A program made the translations under genes and the position numbers. Below the pieces are notes generated by a model. It was given only the letters and a program-made list of their open reading frames with translations, did no database searches and was not told the origin of the DNA. Of a stretch of 64,000 nt of DNA, positions 1 through 8,967 are shown piece by piece. Each line of letters opens with the position of its first letter. The stretch's first letter is position 1. The stretch is from Clostridium beijerinckii HUN142 (GTDB lineage: Bacteria; Bacillota; Clostridia; Clostridiales; Clostridiaceae): NCBI RefSeq assembly GCF_000621745.1, contig NZ_JHXK01000021.1:85760-149759 (forward strand), in the 5' to 3' direction.

Positions 1-7
1 AAATTTC

Positions 8-131
8 AAAAAAATAGTAGCCCCAATTTGCAATTTGGATAGCTACCATTTTTAATAAAAAAACAGTTATTTTTGCTTAAACTTACTTATCGTCATTTAT
101 TTGCGATATGATTCATGGTATCATTAGCAAG
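8..131. repeat. Copy 1 of a ~120 bp repeat flanking the sigma/anti-sigma genes, containing a terminator
   Basis: This stretch closely matches 2153-2270 in the same orientation: the shared blocks include TAGCTACCATTTTTAATAAA-like and GTTATTTTTGCTTAAACTTA text and a GATATGATTCA..GTATCAT hairpin. Read on the minus strand, its left end forms a stem (GGTAGC / GCTAC) followed by a T-run, so it can terminate the anti-sigma gene that ends at 217. The conservation extends well beyond the terminator stem, which is more than a chance terminator similarity. Confidence 0.75.
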
Positions 132-216
132 TAATAACGCTTTTATAAAAATAGAATATCTGCTTTTCAGACACCCTATTTAGAATTATATTTTAATTAC
201 CTTTCTTATTTATACT

Positions 217-1308
217 TTATTTTAAATTAGCTGTAATAATCTTATCTTCAATTATATATTTTGTTCTACCATCTTCTGAAACAGATGTGGTATTTGTATT
301 TATTTTGTTAAAAGTATACGGAATAATTTTTATGGAATTTATATTAAAATGCTTTTCGGGTAACTCATGTACATAATCTCTATAAAGATATGCTCCATTT
401 CCTATTTCTCCTCGTAAAGGCACTGAATCACCATTTGCATCAACAATATCATAATAGTAATTTGCATCTTTATTATTTTCATGCGCACTAAAACCCTTTG
501 AATCACCAGAAATAAACACTTTATCTGGTGTAATAGTAATATTGCCCAAAGAAAGTTCATTATCACCAATTATAATATTTTTATCTACCTTGACATCTTT
601 AGTATCTTTTTTATAATTCGTAGAATCATAGACAAAGCTATAAGTAAAATCTGAAGAACTAATACCATATTCTTCAGCTAAAGAAGAAAATACTAACTTT
701 ACATCTTCCTTATCAGTTAATGGTAATTCCATCATTTCTACCTCAAGAATCACATTAGTTTCTTTCTCAAGTTCATTATTTTCTACCTTATCGTATCCAA
801 CAAAATCCTTATATCCTGCAATACTATATCCAACATAATCAGAACTTCTCTCAATTTTTTTTCCGTTAATATAAATGTCTGGAACTAATTTATGGTTAAT
901 ATCAACAAGGTCATTTTTTTTCTTATTAATATTAAAATTAATAATGATTCTTGAATTATCAGTAAAAAACTCATTTAAAGTAAGCTTAACATCTTTACTC
1001 TCCAAAGTTTTCCCTATCTCAGTTGAATAGTTTTCTCCAGTAGTATTAATTCCTAACCATTTATTAATACTATCTTTAAAGCTTGCTGCTCCTGCTAAAA
1101 CCTCATCTCCATGAATTCCTAAATTTACAATCAAAAGCAAGGCTACTATAGCTGCTAAGGCCTTCTTTTTATTCCAAAACAATGTTTTCTTTTTAGACGT
1201 TGTAAATTGTCTCATGAGTTTCTTCTTTTCTAATTCATCAACCTCTTCTATTACATACTGTGAAAAATCTATTTCTACATTATTTAATAAACTATATTCA
1301 TCTTTCAT
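217..1308 (-). CDS. DUF4179-type anti-sigma factor, membrane anchored
   Basis: 363 residues. A cytoplasmic N-terminal part of about 45 residues is followed by one membrane segment (KALAAIVALLLIVNLGI, about 47-64) and a large extracellular part. The downstream part with LGNITITPDKVFISGD-like text matches the DUF4179 family, which is usually encoded beside ECF-like sigma factors. It follows the sigma gene by 13 bp on the same strand, so the two are co-transcribed. By analogy with such pairs it should bind and hold the sigma factor at the membrane and release it on an extracellular signal; the signal is unknown. No zinc-finger (HxxxCxxC) anti-sigma motif is visible. Assignment rests on domain recognition and gene order. 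Confidence 0.8.
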   Translation of the reverse strand: MKDEYSLLNNVEIDFSQYVIEEVDELEKKKLMRQFTTSKKKTLFWNKKKALAAIVALLLIVNLGIHGDEVLAGAASFKDSINKWLGINTTGENYSTEIGKTLESKDVKLTLNEFFTDNSRIIINFNINKKKNDLVDINHKLVPDIYINGKKIERSSDYVGYSIAGYKDFVGYDKVENNELEKETNVILEVEMMELPLTDKEDVKLVFSSLAEEYGISSSDFTYSFVYDSTNYKKDTKDVKVDKNIIIGDNELSLGNITITPDKVFISGDSKGFSAHENNKDANYYYDIVDANGDSVPLRGEIGNGAYLYRDYVHELPEKHFNINSIKIIPYTFNKINTNTTSVSEDGRTKYIIEDKIITANLK

Positions 1309-1321
1309 GGCTTATCCCTCC

Positions 1322-1855
1322 TTATGGTTTAGAAAATATACTTCTAAGCTTATTCTTTCCTCTAGAAATTCTGTTATATAACACAGAGGGTTTAATATTA
1401 AACTCTTCACTAACTTCCTTTACAGATTCTTCTTTCACAAAAAGCTTAATAAAAAGCTGCTTATCAAATAAACTAAGGTATTTTAAGATTTCCTCTGTTT
1501 CATATTCTAATTCGTTCTTTAAAGCCTCTTTTTCTATTGTGAAGTCACTTTCTATATCTAGTTCAGATATATCCATATGCTCAAGAGTTTTTAAATATTT
1601 TCTCTTATAATCTATAGCTCTGTACTTTGCTATTGCGGCTATCCAATTTTTTAAAATATTCTTTTCTTTATCAAAGCTTGTGATATTATTCCATATCTTA
1701 AGGTATACATCATTGATGCATTCCTCATGATACTGTGGAAAATTGTATAAATGTTTTTTTACTATAGCTTTTATTAATGGTGCATATTCATTAATAAGTA
1801 ACTCCATGCCTTTTTCACTTCTTTTTTTTATTAATAAATAAATTTCTTTATCCAT
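1322..1855 (-). CDS. RNA polymerase sigma factor, sigma-70/ECF-like
   Basis: 177 residues. A region 2 with YHEECINDVYLKIWNNI and AIAKYRAIDYKRKY (about 42-88) is followed by a short linker and a region 4 helix-turn-helix (KEVSEEFNIKPSVLYNRISR, about 145-165). This is the two-domain plan of group 4 (ECF) sigma factors. It is the promoter-proximal gene of a two-gene operon with the DUF4179 anti-sigma factor. A 475 bp gap upstream (1856-2330) contains its promoter region, but I could not fix a promoter with confidence. Such pairs often autoregulate. The target regulon cannot be deduced from the window. Confidence 0.88.
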   Translation of the reverse strand: MDKEIYLLIKKRSEKGMELLINEYAPLIKAIVKKHLYNFPQYHEECINDVYLKIWNNITSFDKEKNILKNWIAAIAKYRAIDYKRKYLKTLEHMDISELDIESDFTIEKEALKNELEYETEEILKYLSLFDKQLFIKLFVKEESVKEVSEEFNIKPSVLYNRISRGKNKLRSIFSKP

Positions 1856-2152
1856 AGCAAAATCCCCCTTTCTGACAATGCCTTACACTTACTATTACGG
1901 ATAGGATAATCCTAATTCTATCAATGAATAAAATTTTTATTTTTTTGTGCCTTAATATAAGTACTTTTATAATAAACATAAATCTATTAAATGATAACTT
2001 CCAATATCTCTATGCAAGTTGGATACACCCCTTATAATCCCAATATCTATTTAAAAATTTATATTATTTCTATCCAAGCTATAAAAAATGCTAATATTAT
2101 ACCTTTAATTCTATCATCATAAGACAATATATCATCATGATTTTAAGCGAAA

Positions 2153-2270
2153 AAAAAAATAGTAGCCCTTTTTTGCAATTTAGATGGCTACCATTTTTAA
2201 TAAAAAAGTTATTTTTGCTTAAACTTACTTATCATAATTTATTTGTGATATGATTCACCGTATCATAAGT
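2153..2270. repeat. Copy 2 of the ~120 bp repeat flanking the sigma/anti-sigma genes
   Basis: Same orientation and order of blocks as 8-131, with a few substitutions and small indels. On the minus strand it contains a GTAGCC / GGCTAC stem followed by a run of nine T, so it can terminate the AraC-family gene ending at 2331. A second hairpin (TGATA..TATCA) lies on its other side. The two copies bracket the sigma/anti-sigma operon. Confidence 0.75.
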
Positions 2271-2330
2271 AAAAAATCAAGCTTTTTACTATACCTCTCT
2301 CTCTCCATTTATATTATTAATTTACCACTC

Positions 2331-3266
2331 TTAAAAATTGATATAAATGGAGTCCTTAAGCCGTTTTATATCACTTATAGGTGGTAATCCAAACATTCGT
2401 GCATACTCACGACTAAATTGAGATGGACTTTCATAACCAACTTTATAACCCGCCTCCGCTGCTTCTAGCACCTCTGAAAGCAGCAGTCTCCTTGCCTCTT
2501 GTAATCTAATCTGCTTTTGATATTGTAACGGACTCATTGCAGTAACCTTCTTAAAGCAATGGTGCAACGATGACGAACTCATATTAATTTCCTTTGCTAA
2601 TTCATCAATACGCAGGGGTTTCTCAAAATTATTATTAATCAAGTTAATAGCTTTTGAGATAGCCCGTGCATGGCTACCTATCATAGCAAATTGCTTCAAT
2701 ATGTATCCATGTTTATCTTGTAAAACTCTATAAAGTATTTCTCTAATAAATAGAGGAGCAAGAACTGGAATTTCCTCTGGAGTTTCTAAAAGGCTTACAA
2801 GCCTTAGCAAAGCATCAAGAAGTAATGAATTACCTTTTGTTACAGTTAATCCTCTTTCCAAGCCAGGCTTTTCTTCAAAATCTTGCTTTGATTCTTTAAT
2901 GATATCAAAAATTTGATCTGAATTAAAACTAAGCCTGACACATAAATATGGCTGGTCAGGAGTAGCTTCAATTATTTTGCCTATAATAGGTAAATTAACA
3001 GATGCAACTAAATAAGAGTTTGCATCATATCTATAACTTTCTTTTCCTAGAATTACAGTTTTCGCACCTTGTACAATTACGCATATGGATGGGATGTAAA
3101 TCGAATGCAGTGGTTCTGAAATATTAGAGGCACGTATTAAATCCAATGATGGTATATCAGTTGATTGAAATCCATCTCTATAAGTAAATTTCTCAACTAG
3201 AGAGGCGAGACGCCTTTGCTGATTACATAATTTATAATTTTTTATATTGTAAATCCTTTTTCCCAT
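2331..3266 (-). CDS. AraC-family transcriptional regulator
   Basis: 311 residues. The N-terminal half is an AraC-type ligand domain (IPSICVIVQGAKTVILGKES and YLVASVNLPIIG, about 55-115). The C-terminal 100 residues hold the double helix-turn-helix (IDELAKEINMSSSSLHHCFK and AAEAGYKVGYESPSQFSREY). The start is ATG after a GGAG site. It is divergent from the short-chain dehydrogenase at 3472 with a 205 bp shared control region, so it probably controls that gene, by analogy with the many AraC regulators of this subfamily that sit beside an oxidoreductase. Ligand unknown. Confidence 0.88.
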   Translation of the reverse strand: MGKRIYNIKNYKLCNQQRRLASLVEKFTYRDGFQSTDIPSLDLIRASNISEPLHSIYIPSICVIVQGAKTVILGKESYRYDANSYLVASVNLPIIGKIIEATPDQPYLCVRLSFNSDQIFDIIKESKQDFEEKPGLERGLTVTKGNSLLLDALLRLVSLLETPEEIPVLAPLFIREILYRVLQDKHGYILKQFAMIGSHARAISKAINLINNNFEKPLRIDELAKEINMSSSSLHHCFKKVTAMSPLQYQKQIRLQEARRLLLSEVLEAAEAGYKVGYESPSQFSREYARMFGLPPISDIKRLKDSIYINF

Positions 3267-3471
3267 AATAATATCTCCTCATAAAAAAATTATAATTTCT
3301 TTTGCAGGATTGTGCAATGATTAGGAATAAATAGGCTACCTATTCATATCTAAATTATCCTATAATCAAATCAACAAATAAAGAATATGCAAGACAAAAA
3401 TATTTACTCAATGCAAATACTCTCATATATCTTTAATTATAAGTAAATTATTTTAATGGAGGTTTATATCA

Positions 3472-4212
3472 ATGAGAAACTTAGAAGGTAAAGTTGCAAT
3501 AATAACAGGTGCATCTAGAGGAATAGGAAGTGCTATAGCTAAACAATTATCTGTACTTGGAGCTAAAGTAGTTGTCAATTATTCTAGTAATGCAGTAAAA
3601 GCAGAAGAAGTTGTAGAAGAAATAACTAAATCAGGCGAACAAGCCGTTGCAATTAAAGCTGATGTTAGCAACATAAAAGACGTTGAAAGATTGTTTTCAG
3701 AAACAATCACTAAATTTGGAAAGGTAGATATATTAATAAATAATGCAGGCGTAATACTTTATAAATTACTTTCTGATGTAACAGAAGAAGAATTTGATAA
3801 GCTTTTTAATATAAATGTGAAAGGTACTTATTTTGCATGCCAACAAGCTATGAAACATATGGAGAATAACGGAAGAATCATTAATTTTTCTACCTCAGTT
3901 GTTGAAAGTATGTTCCCAACTTATAGCGTTTATGCAGCCACAAAAGGAGCAGTTGAACAAATCACACGTCAACTAGCAAAGGAATTTGGCCCTAAAAAAA
4001 TTACAATTAATGCTGTAGCACCCGGTCCAATAAATACTGAACTTTTCAACGTTGGAAAGACATATGAGCAGATTGAGGCAATTAAACAAATGAATTCCTT
4101 TGGACGTATTGGTGAACCAGACGACATAGCGAATGCTATTGAATTTTTGGTTAGTGATAAAGCTCAATGGATAACGGGCCAGACTATTCGAATTAATGGT
4201 GGATATGTTTAA
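3472..4212 (+). CDS. SDR-family oxidoreductase (3-oxoacyl-ACP reductase-like)
   Basis: 246 residues, the normal length for a classical short-chain dehydrogenase. It has the NAD(P)-binding TGASRGIG motif (about 13-20), NNAG (about 88-91), the catalytic Ser, and YAATKGA with the YxxxK pair (about 153-157), then the C-terminal ITGQTIRINGGYV. The text VVVNYSSNAVKAEEVV suggests NADPH preference, but that is inference. ATG follows a GGAGG site. Substrate cannot be told; fatty-acid FabG is less likely because it stands alone beside an AraC regulator rather than in a fab cluster. Confidence 0.9.
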   Translation: MRNLEGKVAIITGASRGIGSAIAKQLSVLGAKVVVNYSSNAVKAEEVVEEITKSGEQAVAIKADVSNIKDVERLFSETITKFGKVDILINNAGVILYKLLSDVTEEEFDKLFNINVKGTYFACQQAMKHMENNGRIINFSTSVVESMFPTYSVYAATKGAVEQITRQLAKEFGPKKITINAVAPGPINTELFNVGKTYEQIEAIKQMNSFGRIGEPDDIANAIEFLVSDKAQWITGQTIRINGGYV

Positions 4213-4316
4213 TACTCTTATCTGTTAAAAAAACAAAGTTTTTCAGCTAATATCCCCTAAGCCCGCATTATTCCAGCATATTCTGAAGAATATTAGAATA
4301 CAGCAATGACCTACAT

Positions 4317-4361
4317 AAAAGGTAGAGGCAGTTACATTTAAAACAGCCTCTACCTTTTATT
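4317..4361. terminator. Bidirectional terminator between the SDR gene and a hypothetical gene
   Basis: A perfect 9 bp stem GGTAGAGGC / GCCTCTACC with TTTTATT on one side and AAAA on the other serves the plus-strand SDR gene and the minus-strand gene ending at 4360. Confidence 0.85.
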
Positions 4362-4671
4362 AATCTTCATCTATTTTTACTCTCCGCATTTTATTTTTAA
4401 CTTTTACTGCATATTTTAATTCATATACTGGTATTCCTTTATTAATTGCATCTGCAATTTCATCCATTTCTTTTTTAATATTTTCTTCATCAGCATACCA
4501 TCCAAGTACAGTTGATTTTTCTCCCCAAAGTGCTCCGCTATTAATACCGATTAACCAATATTTAGGCTCATCATTTCTTGCTTTATACATTACACTTGAC
4601 GCTAAAACTTTATAGCAATTAACAATTGATTTTCCGTCATGCGATTTAATAGTGATTTTCCCAGTTGGCAT
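4360..4671 (-). CDS. Conserved hypothetical protein next to an XRE regulator
   Basis: 103 residues, no signal peptide or membrane segment. The sequence is mixed alpha/beta with a tryptophan-rich centre (PKYWLIGINSGALWGEKSTV, about 36-55) and a basic C-terminus. I do not recognise the family. It lies 30 bp behind the small XRE regulator on the same strand, so the two are probably one operon. A function as a co-regulator or sensor partner is speculative. Ends in the shared terminator at 4317-4361. Confidence 0.65.
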   Translation of the reverse strand: MPTGKITIKSHDGKSIVNCYKVLASSVMYKARNDEPKYWLIGINSGALWGEKSTVLGWYADEENIKKEMDEIADAINKGIPVYELKYAVKVKNKMRRVKIDED

Positions 4672-4701
4672 AATTACATTAGTAGATAAAGGTTTATCAT
4701 T

Positions 4702-4911
4702 TTAACTAGACCTTATTTCACTCAACATCAAATAATCTAAAGATACATTAAGTTCTTTAGATAAGATAAGCAATTTCTCCATTTCTGGATAGCCACTTCC
4801 CTGCTCCCATTTAGAAACTGCCTGGCGGCTTACTCCAACTATTTCTGCTAGCTTCTCTTGTGAAATATTTCTTTCTTGCCTAATTAATTTTAAATTATCT
4901 AAAAAACTCAT
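4702..4911 (-). CDS. XRE-family HTH regulator, DNA-binding domain only
   Basis: 69 residues made up almost wholly of an XRE/Cro helix-turn-helix: LKLIRQERNISQEKLAEIVG and SRQAVSKWEQGSGYPEMEKL (about 7-47), followed by LNVSLDYLMLSE. No ligand or dimerisation extension. This short form resembles the regulators found in front of small membrane or metabolic genes in clostridia. It is first in a probable two-gene operon. Target unknown. Confidence 0.85.
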   Translation of the reverse strand: MSFLDNLKLIRQERNISQEKLAEIVGVSRQAVSKWEQGSGYPEMEKLLILSKELNVSLDYLMLSEIRSS

Positions 4912-5157
4912 AACTTCATACCTCTTTTCTTTATTATTATGTGCAAATTATAATGAGTTTTACACTAAAATAACACCAACCTGTAATTGCAAATACGCAA
5001 CTTGTATTTGCATTGCCCATAAACTGTATAAAAACTTAATTATGAATTACTTCTTATTAAAATTATTTCATTGATATAAAAATAATCACACTACCAACTT
5101 GAAATTTTAATAGTGTGATACTTTAATCGAATATTTACTTTTTATGGTTTATAAATC

Positions 5158-5238
5158 ATTATATATATTTCCTTAATAGATTTAAATTTAAAACTCTAGA
5201 AAAACAATTTCCTAATTAGAGCTAGATTTCAATATATT
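5158..5238. repeat. Diverged copy of MITE-like repeat family 1
   Basis: Contains TTAATAGATTTAAATTTAAAACTCTAG followed by an AATTAGAGCTAGATTTCAATATATT right end; the same text order recurs at 12348-12452, 14852-14945, 55455-55539 and 58135-58350. It is one of the more degraded copies. Confidence 0.55.
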
Positions 5239-5263
5239 AAATGTTAATGTAGTTATTACTTTA

Positions 5264-5803
5264 TTACTCCCAACTTTCGTAATGAACCATATATTCAAGC
5301 TTCTTTCTCGGACGAGCTTTAGGAGTTTCATCTGGATATCCAATAGTTAAGACTCCAACTACATATTTGTCTGATGGTATATTTAATACTGGTCTAATTT
5401 CTTCCTGTGTGAATTCTGCCACCCAGCAAACGCCTAGCCCCAAGCTATTAGCTTCCAGTAGCATATACCTTGTTGAAATTGAAGTATCTCTAATTATTCT
5501 TTTTAATTCATCCTGAGGACTGTTATCATCTAAATACACATCCCCTTCTTTAATTCTGCAACGTATATCTGCAACACATACAATAAATACTGGAGCTGTA
5601 AACATCCATTTTTGATTATGAGAAGCTTCTACTATTTTTTGTCTCATTTCTTCAGATTTAACCACTATGTAATGCCAAAGCTGAGTATTGTTACCTGATG
5701 GAGCAAGCCTTGCACTTTCTAGTAATTCATTTATTTTTTCGTTTTCTACTGGTTTATTACTATATTTTCTTATACTTCTACGCATTTCAATTTCTTTAAT
5801 CAT
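5264..5803 (-). CDS. Nitroreductase-family flavoprotein
   Basis: 179 residues, typical of the short NfsA/FRP superfamily. The FMN-binding start RRSIRKYSNKPVENEKINEL (about 8-27) and ARLAPSGNNTQLWHYIVV are diagnostic, as is the C-terminal GLGVCWVAEF with VVGVLTIGYPDE. It should be a homodimeric FMN enzyme that reduces nitro compounds or quinones with NAD(P)H; the physiological substrate is unknown. It lacks the ferredoxin domain present in the paralogue at 46810. It stands alone; the neighbouring acetyltransferase is 107 bp away on the same strand. Confidence 0.88.
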   Translation of the reverse strand: MIKEIEMRRSIRKYSNKPVENEKINELLESARLAPSGNNTQLWHYIVVKSEEMRQKIVEASHNQKWMFTAPVFIVCVADIRCRIKEGDVYLDDNSPQDELKRIIRDTSISTRYMLLEANSLGLGVCWVAEFTQEEIRPVLNIPSDKYVVGVLTIGYPDETPKARPRKKLEYMVHYESWE

Positions 5804-5910
5804 TTATTTAAATCCCTCTCTTCATGGAATTTTAGTAGATTTTACACATAGTTATAACATATTCAATAGAACACTACTCTTTATTTTAGAAGGATATCTT
5901 TTCTAAATAA

Positions 5911-6405
5911 CTACTTTATAATGCTATAAATATATGAATCATGATATGCACCATGATGATAACGATATTTTCTCAATGTACCTTCTCTTAGAAATCCTGC
6001 TTTTTGCAATAACTTTTGAGCAATGATATTCTCCACGTCAGTATCAACTTCTATCCTTACTATTGGGTAATTCTCGAATATATACTTTACTATTAAATTA
6101 AGTATAACTGTTCCATTTCCTTTGTTACAATTATCGGAACTTAAAACCAAGCCAATTCTCACAATTCCTTGTCTATAAAAACTTAAGTAAAGTGATCCAA
6201 TTGTTTGCTCTTCTTTTTCTACATTCAGTATTTGAAACTCAGAGGAGCAAAAACCATCTTTCTCATATTCAAGTTGTAGTTTTCGAAATGATTCAAATTG
6301 AAATTCTTGATAATCTTCACATGTCTTTTGCGAATTAAATTCATAAATTACTTTTAAATCACGTTCCTCAATAGTTCTTATATTAATATCTCCTTCTGTA
6401 ATCAT
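5911..6405 (-). CDS. GNAT-family N-acetyltransferase
   Basis: 164 residues. Beginning with NIRTIEERDLKVIYEFNSQK it carries the RimJ/RimL-like GNAT plan, with the acetyl-CoA segment IGLVLSSDNCNKGNGTVILN (about 92-111) and LLQKAGFLREGTLRKYRYHH near the end. It probably acetylates a peptide N-terminus or small amine; substrate unknown. The start ATG follows a GGAG site. One of six acetyltransferases of this superfamily in the window, each at a separate locus. Confidence 0.85.
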   Translation of the reverse strand: MITEGDINIRTIEERDLKVIYEFNSQKTCEDYQEFQFESFRKLQLEYEKDGFCSSEFQILNVEKEEQTIGSLYLSFYRQGIVRIGLVLSSDNCNKGNGTVILNLIVKYIFENYPIVRIEVDTDVENIIAQKLLQKAGFLREGTLRKYRYHHGAYHDSYIYSIIK

Positions 6406-6441
6406 TTTTTATACTCCTCCAGTATACATTTTTAAAATAAT

Positions 6442-6675
6442 TTAAATTGTTCCTTCTAAAAATATCTTCAAACTACAAACATCATTAAATATATGATTTG
6501 TATTAATTTTTTTCAACTCTTCTAGGTCAACACTATTTGACCACGCTGCCGACAAACACGTTACGCTTACTTCTCTACAGGCTACTACATCAGAGAATGC
6601 ATCACCTACATAGCAAAATTCATTCTTATTAATACAATATTTTTTTAACAGCTTTATAATATTATTGTACTCCAT
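6442..6675 (-). pseudogene. C-terminal remnant of a HAD-superfamily hydrolase
   Basis: Only 77 residues: a HAD motif III/IV segment (FCYVGDAFSDVVACREVSVT, about 20-39) and the C-terminal helices. The catalytic DxD motif, cap domain and the whole N-terminal half are missing. Its ATG lies inside the last codons of the upstream acetyltransferase gene (14 bp overlap in another frame), which looks like a deletion junction rather than a normal start. It may still be translated by coupling, but could not be an active HAD enzyme. Confidence 0.75.
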
Positions 6676-7261
6676 TAATTTTCCTAATCACTCTACATGG
6701 ATTTCCAGCTGCTACTCTATTTTCAGGAATATCCTTTGTTACTACACTACCTGCCCCTATAACACTTCCATTTCCAATACTAACTCCAGGTAAAATAATA
6801 ACTCCGCCTCCAATCCAACATCCATCGCCTATAGTAATAGAAAGTGCGTAAGTATTGCAAAAATATTCCCCAGTTTCTGGATCCCAATTTTCTACTAATC
6901 TGTCCTCTAGCTCTATTGGATGAGTTGCTGTATAAATTTGCACATTAGATGCAATTAGTACATTATTGCCTATAGTAATTTTGTTGCAATCTACAAAAGT
7001 ACAATTCATATTAACAGATACATTATTACCCATATAGATATTACGGCCATAGTCACATATAAATGGAGATCCGACGGATATATTACTCCCTATTCTACCA
7101 AAAAGGCTTCCTAGAATTTCTCTTTTTTCTTCCTTACCATCATAACTAAGACTATTATATTTTGAAAGTAATGTTCTTGCTGTCTTCTTAAATCCTAAAA
7201 AAATTTCATCATGACAGTTATAATTCTCTCCTGCCATACATTTTTCTAATTCTGTTTTCAT
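6662..7261 (-). CDS. Maltose/galactoside O-acetyltransferase-like hexapeptide protein
   Basis: 199 residues, close to the usual ~185-200 of the Maa/LacA family. An N-terminal helical part (MAGENYNCHDEIFLGFKKTA) is followed by a left-handed beta-helix made of hexapeptides: NISVGSPFICDYGRNIYMGN, VSVNMNCTFVDCNKITIGNN and CWIGGGVIILPGVSIGNGSV, and ends with NRVAAGNPCRVIRKI. The catalytic His is in YTATHPIE. It should transfer acetyl from acetyl-CoA to a sugar, usually seen as detoxification. ATG follows AAAGGAG. Followed directly by the HAD remnant. Confidence 0.88.
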   Translation of the reverse strand: MKTELEKCMAGENYNCHDEIFLGFKKTARTLLSKYNSLSYDGKEEKREILGSLFGRIGSNISVGSPFICDYGRNIYMGNNVSVNMNCTFVDCNKITIGNNVLIASNVQIYTATHPIELEDRLVENWDPETGEYFCNTYALSITIGDGCWIGGGVIILPGVSIGNGSVIGAGSVVTKDIPENRVAAGNPCRVIRKINGVQ

Positions 7262-7304
7262 ATTATAATGCTCCTTTTTTTCGTAATTGCGTTTATCAAC
7301 AGTA

Positions 7305-7341
7305 TAAAAAACATCTTGTTACATATCTAGTAACAAGATGT
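7305..7341 (-). terminator. Terminator of the rpiR-like pseudogene
   Basis: An 11 bp perfect stem ACATCTTGTTA / TAACAAGATGT followed on the minus strand by TTTTTT, placed 9 bp after the stop of the RpiR-like gene. Confidence 0.8.
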
Positions 7342-7349
7342 TTCAAAAT

Positions 7350-8060
7350 TCATATTCTTCTTGCCAATGCTTCTATAAGAAATAACACTGGCACTTGTGT
7401 AGTAGCATTATATCCACCATTAGCTTGATGCATGTCAATATTGTATGAAATATTCCAGTCTGACATCTTAGCAATAGTCGAATTGGACTGATTTGTTATA
7501 CTCAAAATAATACATTTACTAACTTTGAATTGATTTATTAAGTCTATAACGCCCTTTGTTTCTCCTGAAACTGAAAGTGCAATTACCACTGTAGTCTTCA
7601 TATCCTTAGTAATTGGATAAAATGTATCTTCCAATCCCATTGAAAATTTCCCCAAATTAGAGAAATATCTTGCCCCATATTTCGCAAGTGCACCAGATGA
7701 ACCTGAACCTAAAAATAGCACTGTTTCTGATTTTCTAATCACCTCTGCGCCTTGCTCTATTTTCTGTTCAAAGGAATTAATGTTAGTTTTCTTAAAGTAA
7801 TTTAACATCTCAGTCAAATCACTTTGTGGTGGTATTTCCTGCATTCTATGTACATATTTCTTAAGTTTTTCTTTGAATTCCTTATACCCATCACAATCTA
7901 ACTTATTACAGAATCTAATAATCGTCGATGTTGATACCTGAATTGAATTAGCTAATTCTCAAATAGTCATATAAGGTATTTTTTCTTCATTATCAATGAT
8001 AAACTTATATATCTTAATTTCAGTTTCATTAAATTTTTGAATATTATCATACGAAAACAT
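7350..8060 (-). pseudogene. RpiR/MurR-family SIS-domain regulator with an in-frame TGA
   Basis: The frame opens at ATG 8060 (after GGAGG) and reads MFSYDNIQKFNETEIKIYKF.. to a TGA at 7961-7959 (codon 34), then continues in the same frame as ELANSIQVSTSTIIRFCNKL, which is the RpiR helix-turn-helix, and through a SIS sugar-phosphate domain (VLFLGSGSSGALAKYGARYF and VVIALSVSGETKGVIDLI). Total 236 codons. The stop sits where RpiR proteins usually carry a residue before ELA, so one CGA or AGA to TGA change explains it. The SIS part alone could be re-initiated at ATG 7844, giving a protein without DNA-binding. Related proteins control amino-sugar genes; none is adjacent here. Confidence 0.85.
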
Positions 8061-8149
8061 TGTTTCCTCCAACAAAGTTACTATTTATATTTCACTTACC
8101 TGTAAAGTCTGATATTCTTCTTGCCTTTACACTTCAAATTGCAAGCAAA

Positions 8150-8767
8150 TTAGCACTCGTGAACACTAATGCTTCCTTCTTTGAATGCAAGATATTCTGA
8201 ACTAGCATCGATTGTGTAGATATAATATTCTCCAGGCTCATCTGCTGTTATTTCATAACTTCCTGATAAGTCTTTAAAACTTTCTCCTTTTACCATTTTC
8301 CCATTTACTACATAGCCGATTACTGCTGTTTGATCCTTAATTACTTTTGATTGATATTTGTCAAAATTAAATACTAATGTATCTCCTTTTTTTAGTTTCC
8401 ATCCACTGCCATCATCCTTTGTAAATACACCTATACTGCCATTTGTCTCTATTATCTCTGGAGTTATATATTCATTGTTTTTTTCTTTTGTTACAAAGTC
8501 ACTAATCAAAGCGGAATCCAATAGCTTCATTTCATCAGGTATATTTTTTATGGTTTTACTATATTTCAGCATGTTATGCGCATCATATTCTTCTACCTGC
8601 CCTTTTCCCTCTACAACTTCCGTCCCAACTAAGTGCTTATTCTTTTCTGTAATGTACGCGGCACCCTTTATTGTATATTTATTATATTGTGTATTGTGAT
8701 AAAAAATTAAAAAAGCTATAATGCAACAAACTAAAATACTACAAAATGCAATAATTTTTCTTTTCAT
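8150..8767 (-). CDS. Membrane-anchored hypothetical protein
   Basis: 205 residues from the ATG at 8767. The longer frame could begin at 8788, but no ribosome site precedes that codon. One N-terminal hydrophobic segment (IIAFCSILVCCIIAFLIFY) leaves about 175 residues outside the cell. The extracellular part has EVVEGKGQVEEYDAHNMLKY and GEYYIYTIDASSEYLAFKEG, suggesting a beta-rich fold. Cysteines lie in the membrane segment but no clear lipobox follows. I do not recognise the family. It stands alone. Confidence 0.6.
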   Translation of the reverse strand: MKRKIIAFCSILVCCIIAFLIFYHNTQYNKYTIKGAAYITEKNKHLVGTEVVEGKGQVEEYDAHNMLKYSKTIKNIPDEMKLLDSALISDFVTKEKNNEYITPEIIETNGSIGVFTKDDGSGWKLKKGDTLVFNFDKYQSKVIKDQTAVIGYVVNGKMVKGESFKDLSGSYEITADEPGEYYIYTIDASSEYLAFKEGSISVHEC

Positions 8768-8967
8768 AATATCTTCACGCCTTTTCATATAATATATGTA
8801 AATTATAACACATTTTTGTAATCGAATTGTTCCGTGATTCCTAAAAAATATTTACATTTGCACTAACTATATTTTGCGAATTTAATGATATTTGGCTATT
8901 TAGAAATGACAGAACAATTATATTTGTACTTACCCCCTAAACCTTTAGTTCTATAAAATTCAAATTT

